Counted from the stretch's first letter, positions 48,769 through 56,986 are shown. The stretch is DNA of 57,025 bases from Sphingobium sp. KCTC 72723 (GCF_014280435.1 NZ_CP060389.1:1-57025), one strand, 5' to 3'. Notes: a model not told the origin generated them from the sequence alone. A program made the numbers and translations.

Positions 48769-49713
48769 ATGCCACGGAACACCAGCAAGACCCGCAAGAC
48801 CACCGCTGCGCGCGTCGACGTTTACGAGGAAGTCACCAACCAGATTGTTGCGCTGCTAGAGGCAGGCACCCGCCCATGGTCCCCACGCTGGGCATCGGGC
48901 GCGGCATCGCTTCCGCTTCGCCATGAGGGCACCGCCTATCGCGGCATCAATATCCTGCTGTTGTGGTCCGCCGCCATGGCGCACGGCTACACCAACCCGC
49001 ATTGGATGACCTACCGGCAGGCGCACGAGCTGGGCGGACAGGTCAGGAAGGGCGAGAAGGGCAATCTTGTTGTTCATGCCGGAACCTTCACCCCGAAGGA
49101 CGGCGAGACAGGCGAGCCGATCACCGACAGCGAGGGCGAGGAAACGAGCCGCGCGTATCTGAAACGCTATGTCGTATTCAATGTCGAGCAGATCGACGGC
49201 TTGGACATGAGCAAATTCCCCGCCCCGCTTGTCGAGATCAAGAACCGCGACGAGCGCGACCCCGAGCTTGATGCGGCCTTTGCCCGCTACCCGGTCCCCT
49301 ATCGTGAGGGCGGCAACAGCGCTTATTATCACCCCGTCGCGGACAGCATCGCCATGCCTGCCTTTGGCGACTTTGTGAGCGGCAACGCCTTCTATGCGAC
49401 CCTCGCGCATGAGGCCATCCACTCCACCGGTCACACGTCGCGGCTCAATCGCGAAACGCTCTACGAATACGGTAAGAGCAGGGAAATTCGCGCTGCCGAG
49501 GAACTGATTGCAGAGATCGGCGCGGCCATGCTTTGCGCTCAGCTTGGCATGGAGCCGACCGAGCGCGAGGATCATGCGGCCTATCTGGCCTCGTGGTTGA
49601 CCGCCCTTCGCAATGACAAGCGCGCGATCTTCCGCGCTGCGACCGCCGCACAGACAGGGAGCGAATTGATCCTGTTCCACATGGCAGTGCCCGCAATGTC
49701 TCGCGCTGCCTAA
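48769..49713 (+). CDS. ardC: ArdC-like antirestriction protein
   Basis: 314 residues. An N-terminal ssDNA-binding domain (VDVYEEVTNQIVALLEAGTR, GINILLLWSAAMAHGYTNPH, WMTYRQAHELGGQVRKGEKG) and a C-terminal zincin-like domain with HEAIHSTGH and the downstream Glu in EELIAEIG. ArdC proteins protect entering single-stranded DNA and counter host restriction. ATG 48769 lies right after the shared leader and its GGAAGGGAACAGC ribosome site. Typical leading-region gene. Confidence 0.93.
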   Translation: MPRNTSKTRKTTAARVDVYEEVTNQIVALLEAGTRPWSPRWASGAASLPLRHEGTAYRGINILLLWSAAMAHGYTNPHWMTYRQAHELGGQVRKGEKGNLVVHAGTFTPKDGETGEPITDSEGEETSRAYLKRYVVFNVEQIDGLDMSKFPAPLVEIKNRDERDPELDAAFARYPVPYREGGNSAYYHPVADSIAMPAFGDFVSGNAFYATLAHEAIHSTGHTSRLNRETLYEYGKSREIRAAEELIAEIGAAMLCAQLGMEPTEREDHAAYLASWLTALRNDKRAIFRAATAAQTGSELILFHMAVPAMSRAA

Positions 49714-49771
49714 TCCCGGCGAGGGCGGCCACCAGCGCCGCCCCGCCCCCGCTATTCCGAAGGATTGACCC

Positions 49772-50068
49772 ATGCCCAAGACACTCCCCATGGTCGAACT
49801 TAGCTGGCGCGATGAGAATTACGGTTCCGTTTGCGCTGTCGCCGCCTTCCGCAACTATGCTGGCAGCGTGGATTGGAGCGAGCGCACCCACCAGCGTTTT
49901 AGAGGATGCGTGAAGCGCGCCGGTTTCGAGTTTCACTATGGTCGATGCAGCTACATCGCCACGCGCAGGACGAGCGAGGAGTGCCAATGGGCCATTTGCG
50001 AGGAACTTGACGGCGCCGGTTTCCAGATCAAGCGGGGCGACGTTCGCACGCCCGAGCCGCAGCTATGA
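49772..50068 (+). CDS. Small conserved-looking protein of the ardC-parB module
   Basis: 98 residues; the first half has SWRDENYGSVCAVAAFRNYA, the second CQWAICEELDGAGFQIKRG. Mixed alpha/beta, four Cys residues, no signal. The ATG has AAGGATTGACCC upstream. It overlaps the next gene by 4 bp. No function known to me. It lies among genes thought to protect incoming DNA, so a related role is possible. Confidence 0.65.
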   Translation: MPKTLPMVELSWRDENYGSVCAVAAFRNYAGSVDWSERTHQRFRGCVKRAGFEFHYGRCSYIATRRTSEECQWAICEELDGAGFQIKRGDVRTPEPQL

Positions 50069-50430
50069 GCGACGCCCCGCCCGTTCAGAGCCTCACCGCT
50101 TTTGCGAAGGAGTGGGGCTTGGTGACGATGGCCGAGGCGCGCGGCCATATTCATGCGGGCTTGCGCTGCGCGCCGCCCACCAAGAGATTCCGCCGATGGT
50201 ACGAGGCCGAGACGCGCCGCCTACTGGCCGAGGCTGACCAGACCGCGCGCGCCTATAGCGCGGCAATTGAGGCGGGCTGCATCGCCGCACCGCCGCGCGC
50301 CACGCTTGAGCAGATCGCGGAGGGCCACCCCGATCTTGCATCGACCCATGCGGCCCGCCGCGTCATCGAAAAGCGGCGCGCGCGCCGCAATGCAGAGAGG
50401 ATGGATCATGACGCCAATGCGCAATCTTGA
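50065..50430 (+). CDS. Unknown 121-residue basic protein
   Basis: Starts within the previous stop (ATGA). The N-terminal part (LTAFAKEWGLVTMAEARGHI) is helical. The C-terminal third is strongly basic (VIEKRRARRNAERM), suggesting nucleic-acid binding. The 3' end overlaps a possible 39-codon gene. No family recognised. Confidence 0.6.
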   Translation: MSDAPPVQSLTAFAKEWGLVTMAEARGHIHAGLRCAPPTKRFRRWYEAETRRLLAEADQTARAYSAAIEAGCIAAPPRATLEQIAEGHPDLASTHAARRVIEKRRARRNAERMDHDANAQS

Positions 50431-50527
50431 CCGAGACACCCGCCGCGCGCGCCTGCTAGCGGCACGAACCCGCCCAGTGGGCGGGATCAATCGCAAAGGC
50501 AGCCGAGGCGATGCGATATTGGCCTGA
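50408..50527 (+). CDS. Very small Arg-rich protein (39 residues)
   Basis: A frame from ATG 50408 overlaps the end of the previous gene by 23 bp and the start of the next by 17 bp: MTPMRNLDRDTRRARLLAAR followed by a basic tail. The tight overlap on both sides fits translational coupling, but the size allows chance. It could be a basic peptide of the same module. Confidence 0.35.
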   Translation: MTPMRNLDRDTRRARLLAARTRPVGGINRKGSRGDAILA

Positions 50528-50729
50528 GACGGCGACCGCCGTTACCGTTCGCCGCGTCGGCAAGGACGATTGCGAAGTGGCCGCCCCCTTCGGGCTAGGC
50601 GACTTGCTCACCCTTGTTTTGCGACCGACGCCGCATTTCGTTTGCGAGAAGCGCCACGTCTGCGAGGACCGGGTGCGATCAAAGCAAAGGACGTGCTCGT
50701 GGGCGCTCTTGCGGAAAGAGGCTGATTAG
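50511..50729 (+). CDS. Unknown 72-residue protein
   Basis: MRYWPETATAVTVRRVGKDD, then VAAPFGLGDLLTLVLRPTPH, is compact and looks conserved. The pattern recalls the C-terminal part of nucleotidyltransferase-like proteins found on other elements, but the assignment is from memory of pattern and weak. It ends just before the second structured leader. It has no clear catalytic motif of its own. Confidence 0.5.
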   Translation: MRYWPETATAVTVRRVGKDDCEVAAPFGLGDLLTLVLRPTPHFVCEKRHVCEDRVRSKQRTCSWALLRKEAD

Positions 50730-50763
50730 AGGCGGCTGCGCCGCCACGCCAATTTGTAGGTAA

Positions 50764-50998
50764 GGGGCCTGTTCCGGCCCCCTGGCGCAAGGGCCTGGCC
50801 GTCTCCGCCGCTACGCGGCTCCGCTTGGTGATCGCGGGGGTTTCCCCGTCCTTCCTCCGCTGCGCTCCGTGCAGGCCGGGTGATCCCCCTCCCCCGCGAT
50901 CAGCCCATATTTGCGCCATTACCCGGCCCAGTTCGCCACTTGGCAGAAGTCGATGGGGCCATCGCCTTCGGCTCCATTTTAAGAAGGGAAACAGCACA
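50764..50998 (+). promoter_or_regulatory. Structured leader, copy B, directly upstream of parB-like gene
   Basis: About 235 bp homologous to copy A. GGGGCC-TGTTCC-GGCCCC (50764-50781) is identical. The long stem is TGATCGCGGGGG/CCCCCGCGATCA (50829-50840 with 50891-50902), fully paired although at least four pairs differ from copy A. The hairpin GAAGtCGATGG-gg-CCATCGcCTTC (50946-50969) keeps its stem with a changed loop. It ends with AAGAAGGGAAACAGCACA before the ATG. Confidence 0.8.
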
Positions 50999-53149
50999 AT
51001 GGCTAAGACTTCCAAGCCCACCATCTTGCATCTGACTGTCGATCAGCTTCACCGCAGCGAGCAGAATGTTCGCAAGAAGCCATCCAGCGCCGCAAGCGAT
51101 GCCGAAATCTCCGCTTCCTTGCTGTCGGTTGGCCTTATTCAACCCATGGTCGTGATCCCGCGCGAGGCGGGCGGTTATGAGGTGATCGCCGGGGATCGCC
51201 GCCGCCGCCTTCTCACGGCGTTGGCCGAAGCCGACCCGAGCCGGAAGGCAATGACTTTCCCATGCATGAAGGTCGATGACTTGAGCAAGGTCACGGAAAT
51301 CAGCATGGCCGAGAACCGCGCGCGCGAGGCGATGGCCCTGCCCGATGTGTATATGGGTTTCGCCGCCATTCGGGCCGAGCGTCCCGAGGCGACCCTAGAA
51401 GAGCTGGGTGCGATGTTCGGCTACGATGTGGCCCGCACCTCGCGCATCATGCGGATTGCGAACCTTCATCCCGAGATCATGGACCTCTATAGCGCGGGCG
51501 AGATCGATGACGCCCAGGCACAGGCATACGCGGCGACGGAGGATCGTTCGCTACAGATCGCGGTCTATCGCCAGTTGGAGAAGGAGGCGACCCGCCCGCA
51601 CGAGAAAAATGCGAGCGCCATTCGCAAGGCGATGAACTCCGGCAATCACGAACTGACCAAGCTAATGTGCTATGTCAGCGTCGATGCCTACCGCGCTGCT
51701 GGCGGCGAGTTTGAGGCCGACTTGTTCGCACAGGACGGCGCGGGGATCGTCCAGAATCCCGACATTCTGCACCAGCTAGTCGAGCAGCGTATAGCCGAGG
51801 ATAAGGATCGGTTCGAACATAATATCTCGCGCAATGGCCGGAAGCTTGGCGAGAAGTGGGGCCGTGCCGACCTTGAATTCTCGTGGGTGATGACGCCTCC
51901 GCAGATCAAGCAATATGGCTATCTCTCGACGGACCATGAGCTTCGTATCCGCAACCCGAAGCGGGGCGACCTCCCCAAAGACCTCGCGGAAATCTATGCG
52001 TCGATGGAAACGCGCCTTGCCGCGATGATCGGGGAGGATGACGAACCGCTTCCCGATCTGGAAGAGGCTTACGAGAAGCTGGCGACCGAGATCGGGGACA
52101 TGGACGCGCAGCGCACCATCATCCTGCCCAAGAAGGGCGCAGTCGTCGCCGTCGCATCGATCGAGAATGATGGCAGCTTCGACGTAGAGCTTTGGTTTGC
52201 GGATCGGGCGGCGAAGGGCGCGGAACTGCCCAAGGGGGCGACCGAGCAGCGTGGACCCAAGCCAGCGCCGACACCGGCAGAGGCCGAGCGCGCGCGCTTC
52301 GGGCTGTCCAAGGATAACATGCAGGTCATGATGCTGATCCGGCGCGACATGATCCGGGCCGAGTTGATGCAGTCCGCTTCCGCCGGTTCGTCGCTCGCGC
52401 TCAACTTCATGCTGTTCACGCAGGCCCGCACGATCCTCACCCCCACCAAAGGCTACGGGAACACCGTCTATTTCCATGGCGAGCCGCAGGGTATCAACGA
52501 TCTTCCGCATGATGAGGACGGCACCACCAAGATTCACGATCTTGTCGGAAGCCGCCCCGAACGCGCCGCATGGTGCACCGACAAGGAGGCTCTGGCATTG
52601 GGCGTGTGGGTGACGGCGCGCGACCCTATCGAGGGTTTCGCTCTGTTCCGCCAACTGTCCGACACCGAGAAGAACAAGGTAGCGGCGATGATCGCCGGTC
52701 ACATGCTCTTGGCGACCACATCGGCATATTCCGAGGGTCGCACCCCGCGCATGGTCCGCGAGCTTGCCAACTGCATCGAGGCCGAGGCCGGTTTTGGACG
52801 CTGGCGCGATACGGTCGAGCTGGACGAGGCATTTTTCAACACCTTCTCTAATAAGGCACGCCTTGGCCTTCTCGACACATGGGGTCTGGCGGATCACGCA
52901 AAGGGCATGAAGGGCAACGAAACAGCAGCCTTCTGCGCCCGCATCACGAATTGCGACGAGCAGGACGCCAAATTGCTTGGCCTTCATCCCGACGATGTTG
53001 CCGAGGCGGTGAACTGGCTGCCCGACTTCATGGAGAGCGGTACTGTCGAACCCCTCCCCGCCAAGGAGGAACCGGAAGCGGACGAGGACGACGAACTTGG
53101 GGACGAGGATCAGGACGACGATCACGATCAGATCGACGAGGCCGCTTGA
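50999..53149 (+). CDS. Large ParB/Spo0J-domain protein of the leading-region type
   Basis: 716 residues. The N-terminal ParB domain (SASLLSVGLIQPMVVIPREA, VIAGDRRRRLL, ISMAENRAREAM) is followed by an HTH (EELGAMFGYDVARTSRIMRI). A long C-terminal region of about 450 residues without recognised domains ends in an acidic tail (ADEDDELGDEDQDDDHD). It is far longer than partition ParB (about 300) and is separated from parA by 33 kb, so partition is doubtful. Such ParB-like proteins accompany ardC on many conjugative elements, where protection of incoming DNA is suspected. Confidence 0.85.
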   Translation: MAKTSKPTILHLTVDQLHRSEQNVRKKPSSAASDAEISASLLSVGLIQPMVVIPREAGGYEVIAGDRRRRLLTALAEADPSRKAMTFPCMKVDDLSKVTEISMAENRAREAMALPDVYMGFAAIRAERPEATLEELGAMFGYDVARTSRIMRIANLHPEIMDLYSAGEIDDAQAQAYAATEDRSLQIAVYRQLEKEATRPHEKNASAIRKAMNSGNHELTKLMCYVSVDAYRAAGGEFEADLFAQDGAGIVQNPDILHQLVEQRIAEDKDRFEHNISRNGRKLGEKWGRADLEFSWVMTPPQIKQYGYLSTDHELRIRNPKRGDLPKDLAEIYASMETRLAAMIGEDDEPLPDLEEAYEKLATEIGDMDAQRTIILPKKGAVVAVASIENDGSFDVELWFADRAAKGAELPKGATEQRGPKPAPTPAEAERARFGLSKDNMQVMMLIRRDMIRAELMQSASAGSSLALNFMLFTQARTILTPTKGYGNTVYFHGEPQGINDLPHDEDGTTKIHDLVGSRPERAAWCTDKEALALGVWVTARDPIEGFALFRQLSDTEKNKVAAMIAGHMLLATTSAYSEGRTPRMVRELANCIEAEAGFGRWRDTVELDEAFFNTFSNKARLGLLDTWGLADHAKGMKGNETAAFCARITNCDEQDAKLLGLHPDDVAEAVNWLPDFMESGTVEPLPAKEEPEADEDDELGDEDQDDDHDQIDEAA

Positions 53150-53157
53150 TCCATTGC

Positions 53158-53169
53158 GGGGGGGGGGGG
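53158..53169. repeat. Run of twelve G
   Basis: A homopolymer between the parB-like stop and the next gene, followed by TCCCCCGC so that GCGGGGG and CCCCCGC can pair. A tract of this length is prone to slippage and to sequencing error. Confidence 0.7.
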
Positions 53170-53271
53170 TCCCCCGCACCTTCCCCTGCCGAGAGGCACT
53201 GCCACGGCCCGCCATTGCATCCGCGAACCCCGCTATATCCCCCCGTCCACGTCATAGGCGAGCAGCCCGAC

Positions 53272-53886
53272 TTGTTCGGAGGCTCCACGATCAGCCACGC
53301 GGCCGACCGGAAGCCTGTCGGCGCGAAGGCGCTGCGCGCGATCACGAAATGGGCCGTCACCCCGTGGCTTGGCGATATGGACCGGGAAACCGTTCTCGAG
53401 GCGGCACCCACCCCGCTCCCCGTCTATCTTGTCGCTTGCGTTGCGGCGAAGCTGGATCATGCGGCCGAGGCGCGCGACCTCTATATTTTGCCATGGTTCC
53501 GCAAGGCTCGCGCCTATGTCGAGCGCACCGTCTCGCGCTGGCTGATCCTTTCAGCCCAACATGGTCTGATCGATCCCGGAGCCGTCATCCAACCTTATGA
53601 CATGACCCTTAACACACTGGGCGCACCCGCTCGCCGCCTGTGGGGCGCTCGCGTGGTGGACGAACTGGCCCGGGTTGTAGACGTCGCCGCGCCGCTGATC
53701 GTTCTCGCAGGCCGCAGCTATCGCGATCCCCTCTGGCCGCACATCGCGCAGCGCGCGACCGCGCCCATGGAGGGATTGGCTATCGGCGAGCAGTTGGCGT
53801 GGCTCAAGCGCAAGACCCGATGTCCTGGCGCTGATGTTCCATCGAGCGCATTACCTGATACACTGGCGAACGGAGGAAGCCGATGA
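53272..53886 (+). CDS. DUF6884-like protein, start codon unclear
   Basis: About 204 residues from TTG 53272. LPVYLVACVAAKLDHAAEAR, RKARAYVERTVSRWLILSAQ, HGLIDPGAVIQPYDMTLNTL and VLAGRSYRDPLW match the DUF6884 pattern, a nucleoside-deoxyribosyltransferase-like fold of unknown role. The frame is homologous-looking from about 53251, but no ATG or GTG exists there: an ATA (53254) stands where a start would be expected before GEQPDLFGG. TTG 53146 is another option and would place the G12 tract inside the gene. It overlaps the next gene by 4 bp. Confidence 0.65.
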   Translation: MFGGSTISHAADRKPVGAKALRAITKWAVTPWLGDMDRETVLEAAPTPLPVYLVACVAAKLDHAAEARDLYILPWFRKARAYVERTVSRWLILSAQHGLIDPGAVIQPYDMTLNTLGAPARRLWGARVVDELARVVDVAAPLIVLAGRSYRDPLWPHIAQRATAPMEGLAIGEQLAWLKRKTRCPGADVPSSALPDTLANGGSR

Positions 53887-54188
53887 CCGTTGAAATTCTC
53901 GCTGATCCGCAAGTGAAGATGGTGATTGACCGTCTCATCGACATTGCCCGCTCCGACACCGGGCAATCGGCCCGTGTCGCCAACTTCCTCCTGGCATGGT
54001 GGAACGGCGACGATTGGAGGCATTTCCCTATTGCAGACCTGTTTGGCGTGGACCGAGCCATCGCAGCCGACATGGCGACGATCTTCGCCTTCCTGGGCCA
54101 GTATCCTGGCGCGATCTACGTCGATTCCTTTGGCGAGCCGTACAGGGAGGCTATGGCCGATCTTGTCAAGAAGTGGCGCGAGACCTGA
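53883..54188 (+). CDS. Unknown 101-residue helical protein
   Basis: Overlaps the preceding gene (ATGA). KMVIDRLIDIARSDTGQSAR, followed by VANFLLAWWNGDDWRHFPIA and LFGVDRAIAADMATIFAFLG, gives an all-helical small protein. This pattern regularly accompanies DUF6884 and ardC/parB modules as far as I recall (possibly the DUF7673 group; uncertain). No catalytic residues are visible. Confidence 0.65.
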   Translation: MTVEILADPQVKMVIDRLIDIARSDTGQSARVANFLLAWWNGDDWRHFPIADLFGVDRAIAADMATIFAFLGQYPGAIYVDSFGEPYREAMADLVKKWRET

Positions 54189-54256
54189 TCCCCGTCACAT
54201 GAGTTTGCGGGCATCTGGGGACGAAGGCGAAATGTCCGAGGGTGTTCGTCGTGCTG

Positions 54257-54285
54257 GCCGGTGGAGCGTTCCGCTCCACCGGCCC
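54257..54285. other. 13-bp perfect hairpin GGCCGGTGGAGCG-TTC-CGCTCCACCGGCC
   Basis: Very stable stem 69 bp after the stop at 54188, in a 318-bp gap without a gene. The following CCCTTT is a poor T-run. Terminator or leader structure. Confidence 0.6.
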
Positions 54286-54306
54286 CCTTTGCCGGGCAGG
54301 GGGATT

Positions 54307-54429
54307 GCATATGAAATTTTGTGTCGCAAACGGCGTGTTTGGCGATTTGCGGGTTGCGTCCAGAAGTACACATTTTCGGGCATTCGACTTTCCGAACACA
54401 CCAATCACCAATGCTCGAATTCCATATGC
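54307..54429. other. Long-range inverted repeat upstream of the zeta module
   Basis: GCATATGAAATT (54307-54318) and AATTCCATATGC (54418-54429) are complementary at 11 of 12 positions, with partly symmetrical AT-richer sequence between. It ends 77 bp before ATG 54507. It may be the promoter region or another structured leader. Confidence 0.45.
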
Positions 54430-54506
54430 GATAGCCTTGCTTTGCCGGGGGGCTTTGGATCGACGCCGTTCTTTATTCGTTCAAGATTTGATGGTATAGG
54501 AAAGGC

Positions 54507-54809
54507 ATGACGACGAGCGGCGGAACTGGCCCCCTGTGGACCCAAGATCAGGCGATTGCCTACGAGGCGGCGCTTGAGGCCATCAACGACGTGATCGCCG
54601 GTTACAGCGAACAGATCGCGCTTGAACAGGAGCGGGCTGCTCCCAGCGCGGCGCGGATCGAGTGGCTTGAAATGCGGACCGATCAGGCGACCGCAATCAT
54701 GCACTCGCTCAACGTGATGGACACTGAGAATGTCCGGCAAGTGCTTTCCGAGTATAGCGCGATTGTACGCGCGCGTGACGCCGCCGAGGCCGTCCCCATC
54801 GCTGCCTAA
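54507..54809 (+). CDS. Small protein preceding zeta toxin, antitoxin candidate
   Basis: 100 residues, all helical (AIAYEAALEAINDVIAGYSE, LEQERAAPSAARIEWLEMRT). AGGAAAGGC precedes the ATG. It lies 8 bp before the zeta-toxin gene on the same strand, the place of the antitoxin in zeta systems. The three-helix profile resembles epsilon-type antitoxins in shape, though no sequence signature is visible. Confidence 0.6.
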   Translation: MTTSGGTGPLWTQDQAIAYEAALEAINDVIAGYSEQIALEQERAAPSAARIEWLEMRTDQATAIMHSLNVMDTENVRQVLSEYSAIVRARDAAEAVPIAA

Positions 54810-54817
54810 GAGGCAGC

Positions 54818-55711
54818 ATGGACCGCGACCCCGAACGACATAGTCTGTCATCCGACACCTTACAGAAAATCTATGAAACCCGTGTATCTCCGCGCCTCTT
54901 CCGAGGCGCGGAGAGCGTCGAACAGCCCACCGCGATAGTTCTAGGAGGGCAACCCGGCTCGGGCAAAACCCCCATGCAGAATCACGCTACCCGCGAATTT
55001 GCGGGCAGCGGCGGAATGGTGAAGATCATCGGTGACGATCTTCGCGCCTATTTGCCCCACTACAAGAGCCTACAGCGGGCTGACGACAAGGCCGCGGCCT
55101 TCTATACCGACCGCGATTCTGGTCGATTGGTCGAGAAAGCCATTGCCGAGGCCGCACAGCGGCGCGTCAATGTTCTGGTGGAAGGCACGATGCGCAACCC
55201 AGAGACCGTCGCGGCGACCTTGCAGCAGTTCAAAGATGCCGGGTTTCGCACCGATGCGCGGGCTTTGGCCGTCAGTCCCGAAATGTCGAGCCTTGGTGTG
55301 CTGCAGCGATATGCGGCCCAGAAGGAGAGCCGGGGGATCGGGCGCATGACCACAACCGAGGCCCACCAGAACGCCTTGCGCGGTATGCTCGATACGCTGG
55401 ACCGGATTCAGGACGGACGCCTTGCTGATAGGCTCACGATCTACAGGCGTGGCGGCGAGGTAATCCATAGCTTCGATCTCACCGGGCCAGCACGCGCGGG
55501 CGAGCCCCGCGCCCGGGAGCTGGTGGAGCGCGAGCGCAGTCGGCCCCTGACGCCACAGGAAGCTCAATATAAGCAGAGCGAGATTGAAAGGCTAACCCCG
55601 ATCTTGCAGAAGCATGGCGTCATCACGGCCCGAGATCCGCAGCGCAATGGCGACCTGGCGCAGAACAGGGACAGGCCCCCTCCCCGGCGCGACGAGGACC
55701 GGGAGCGGTAG
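54818..55711 (+). CDS. Zeta-toxin family kinase
   Basis: 297 residues. Walker A GGQPGSGKTPMQNHA (about residues 43-57), then IIGDDLRAYLPHYKSL with the acidic residue expected to act as catalytic base, and LVEGTMRNPETV. Zeta toxins phosphorylate UDP-N-acetylglucosamine and poison cell-wall synthesis. The Arg/Asp-rich C-terminal tail (about 230-297) is longer than in the core family. With the gene before it, it forms a probable addiction module in the presumed leading region. Confidence 0.88.
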   Translation: MDRDPERHSLSSDTLQKIYETRVSPRLFRGAESVEQPTAIVLGGQPGSGKTPMQNHATREFAGSGGMVKIIGDDLRAYLPHYKSLQRADDKAAAFYTDRDSGRLVEKAIAEAAQRRVNVLVEGTMRNPETVAATLQQFKDAGFRTDARALAVSPEMSSLGVLQRYAAQKESRGIGRMTTTEAHQNALRGMLDTLDRIQDGRLADRLTIYRRGGEVIHSFDLTGPARAGEPRARELVERERSRPLTPQEAQYKQSEIERLTPILQKHGVITARDPQRNGDLAQNRDRPPPRRDEDRER

Positions 55712-55740
55712 CGTTTTTGGAATTGTGTGAAGGGAGTGCG

Positions 55741-55905
55741 ATGCCCGACATCAACAAAGCTATGGAGGCCGCTGCTCGCGCGCTCTGCCTTTTGGCGGGC
55801 CATCCCGAGAACATCAAGTTCGAAGGCAAGCCGATGTGGCAAAGCTACTTACCAGAGGCAAAAGCAGCGCTCGATGCGGTCCTGCCATACCTTCGTGGCG
55901 AATAG
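55741..55905 (+). CDS. Small unknown protein (54 residues)
   Basis: MPDINKAMEAAARALCLLAG, then SYLPEAKAALDAVLPYL: amphipathic helices. GAAGGGAGTGCG precedes the ATG. It is the last plus-strand gene before the LysR gene. The following 55906-56016 shows no gene, and the right boundary of the conjugative element may lie here. Confidence 0.5.
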   Translation: MPDINKAMEAAARALCLLAGHPENIKFEGKPMWQSYLPEAKAALDAVLPYLRGE

Positions 55906-56016
55906 GTAGAACGGATCAGAAATACGCTGAGGACTGGCATTGACGGGGTGGAGGTGCCGGCAAAGGCCTGTTTTCCGACAGCTCAGAGCGGAAGATGCAG
56001 AATAGCTCCCTATCCG

Positions 56017-56892
56017 TCAGCTTGTCCGTTCAAGCGTTTCAACGATGTGCTGCGCCAGCATATGTCCCGTCTCGGAGATTGCTGAACCTTCGATCAACGC
56101 GATCTCTGTGTCCGGTAACATGGGCAACCCTGCTTCACCCGTCACAGTTGCGAGAGGCTCCGGAACCATTTCGCGCGGCAGCACTGTAATCCCGAGCCCT
56201 GCGCGGACCGCTGCCTGGCTCCCCGCCAGGCTGGTTGACGTGTAGGCTATGCGCCAGGGGCGTCCGATGGCGTCAAGGGCATCGGTCGCGCGCTTGCGAT
56301 AGACACAAGGCGCCGGCGACATAACGAGCGGTACAGTATCGACACTGTCGGCTGCGCTTTGATCTCTGGCTACCCAGACCAAAGGCTCACGCCACACGCG
56401 CATGCCCTCCAGCGCAGCTGCCGGTTCCCGTTTCACCAAAACTAGGTCAAAGGCCCCCGCATGGAATCGCTCAAGGAGATTAAGCGTCAAATCGCACGTC
56501 ACCTCCAATTCCACGAGAGGATGGGCCTCGTTAAAAAGAGCGAGTATTTCGGGTAGATGCACCGTAGCAAAATCCTCTGGCACACCAAGGCGAACCACGC
56601 CCCGAATGTCCGGCTCCAGCAACTCAGCAACGGCCTTGTCATTGAGGTGGACGAGTTTGCGCGCAGTCCCCATTAGCTTGTGTCCGTCAAGGGTGAGGCG
56701 GACGCCGCGCGCATTTCGGTCCAAAAGTACACGATTCAGGTGGTTTTCGAGTCGCTTCAATTGAAGACTGATCGTCGATTGGGTGCGCCCAAGCCTTTCA
56801 CCTGCACGCGTGAAGCTGCCCGTTTCTGCGATCGTTAGAAATGCGCGGAGCTGATCAATATCGAGATTTCGCAACGTCATAGCCCAATGCAT
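56017..56892 (-). CDS. LysR-type transcriptional regulator
   Basis: 291 residues from ATG 56892 (287 from ATG 56880). The N-terminal HTH is LDIDQLRAFLTIAETGSFTR and GRTQSTISLQLKRLENHL; the effector-binding domain follows (DFATVHLPEILALFNEAHPL, VRAGLGITVLPREMV). Divergently oriented to the gene starting at 56987, which it probably regulates. Likely belongs to the DNA outside the conjugative element. Confidence 0.9.
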   Translation of the reverse strand: MHWAMTLRNLDIDQLRAFLTIAETGSFTRAGERLGRTQSTISLQLKRLENHLNRVLLDRNARGVRLTLDGHKLMGTARKLVHLNDKAVAELLEPDIRGVVRLGVPEDFATVHLPEILALFNEAHPLVELEVTCDLTLNLLERFHAGAFDLVLVKREPAAALEGMRVWREPLVWVARDQSAADSVDTVPLVMSPAPCVYRKRATDALDAIGRPWRIAYTSTSLAGSQAAVRAGLGITVLPREMVPEPLATVTGEAGLPMLPDTEIALIEGSAISETGHMLAQHIVETLERTS

Positions 56893-56986
56893 CTCACGAC
56901 CATTCGATTTATCAATTCATGAGATTTCATAAAATCATTTCATAAATAATGGCTGGTTTGTCAACGCGGTTCCGAAGGAGATCGCC

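Noticed and set aside
51776..53215. 479-codon minus-strand open frame
   Set aside because: Antisense to the parB-like gene; composition and lack of motifs indicate a shadow.
13782..56016. Attachment-site direct repeats bounding an integrated element
   Set aside because: I compared about 13.7-13.9 kb with 55.9-56.1 kb and saw no convincing shared core, so integration boundaries are left open.
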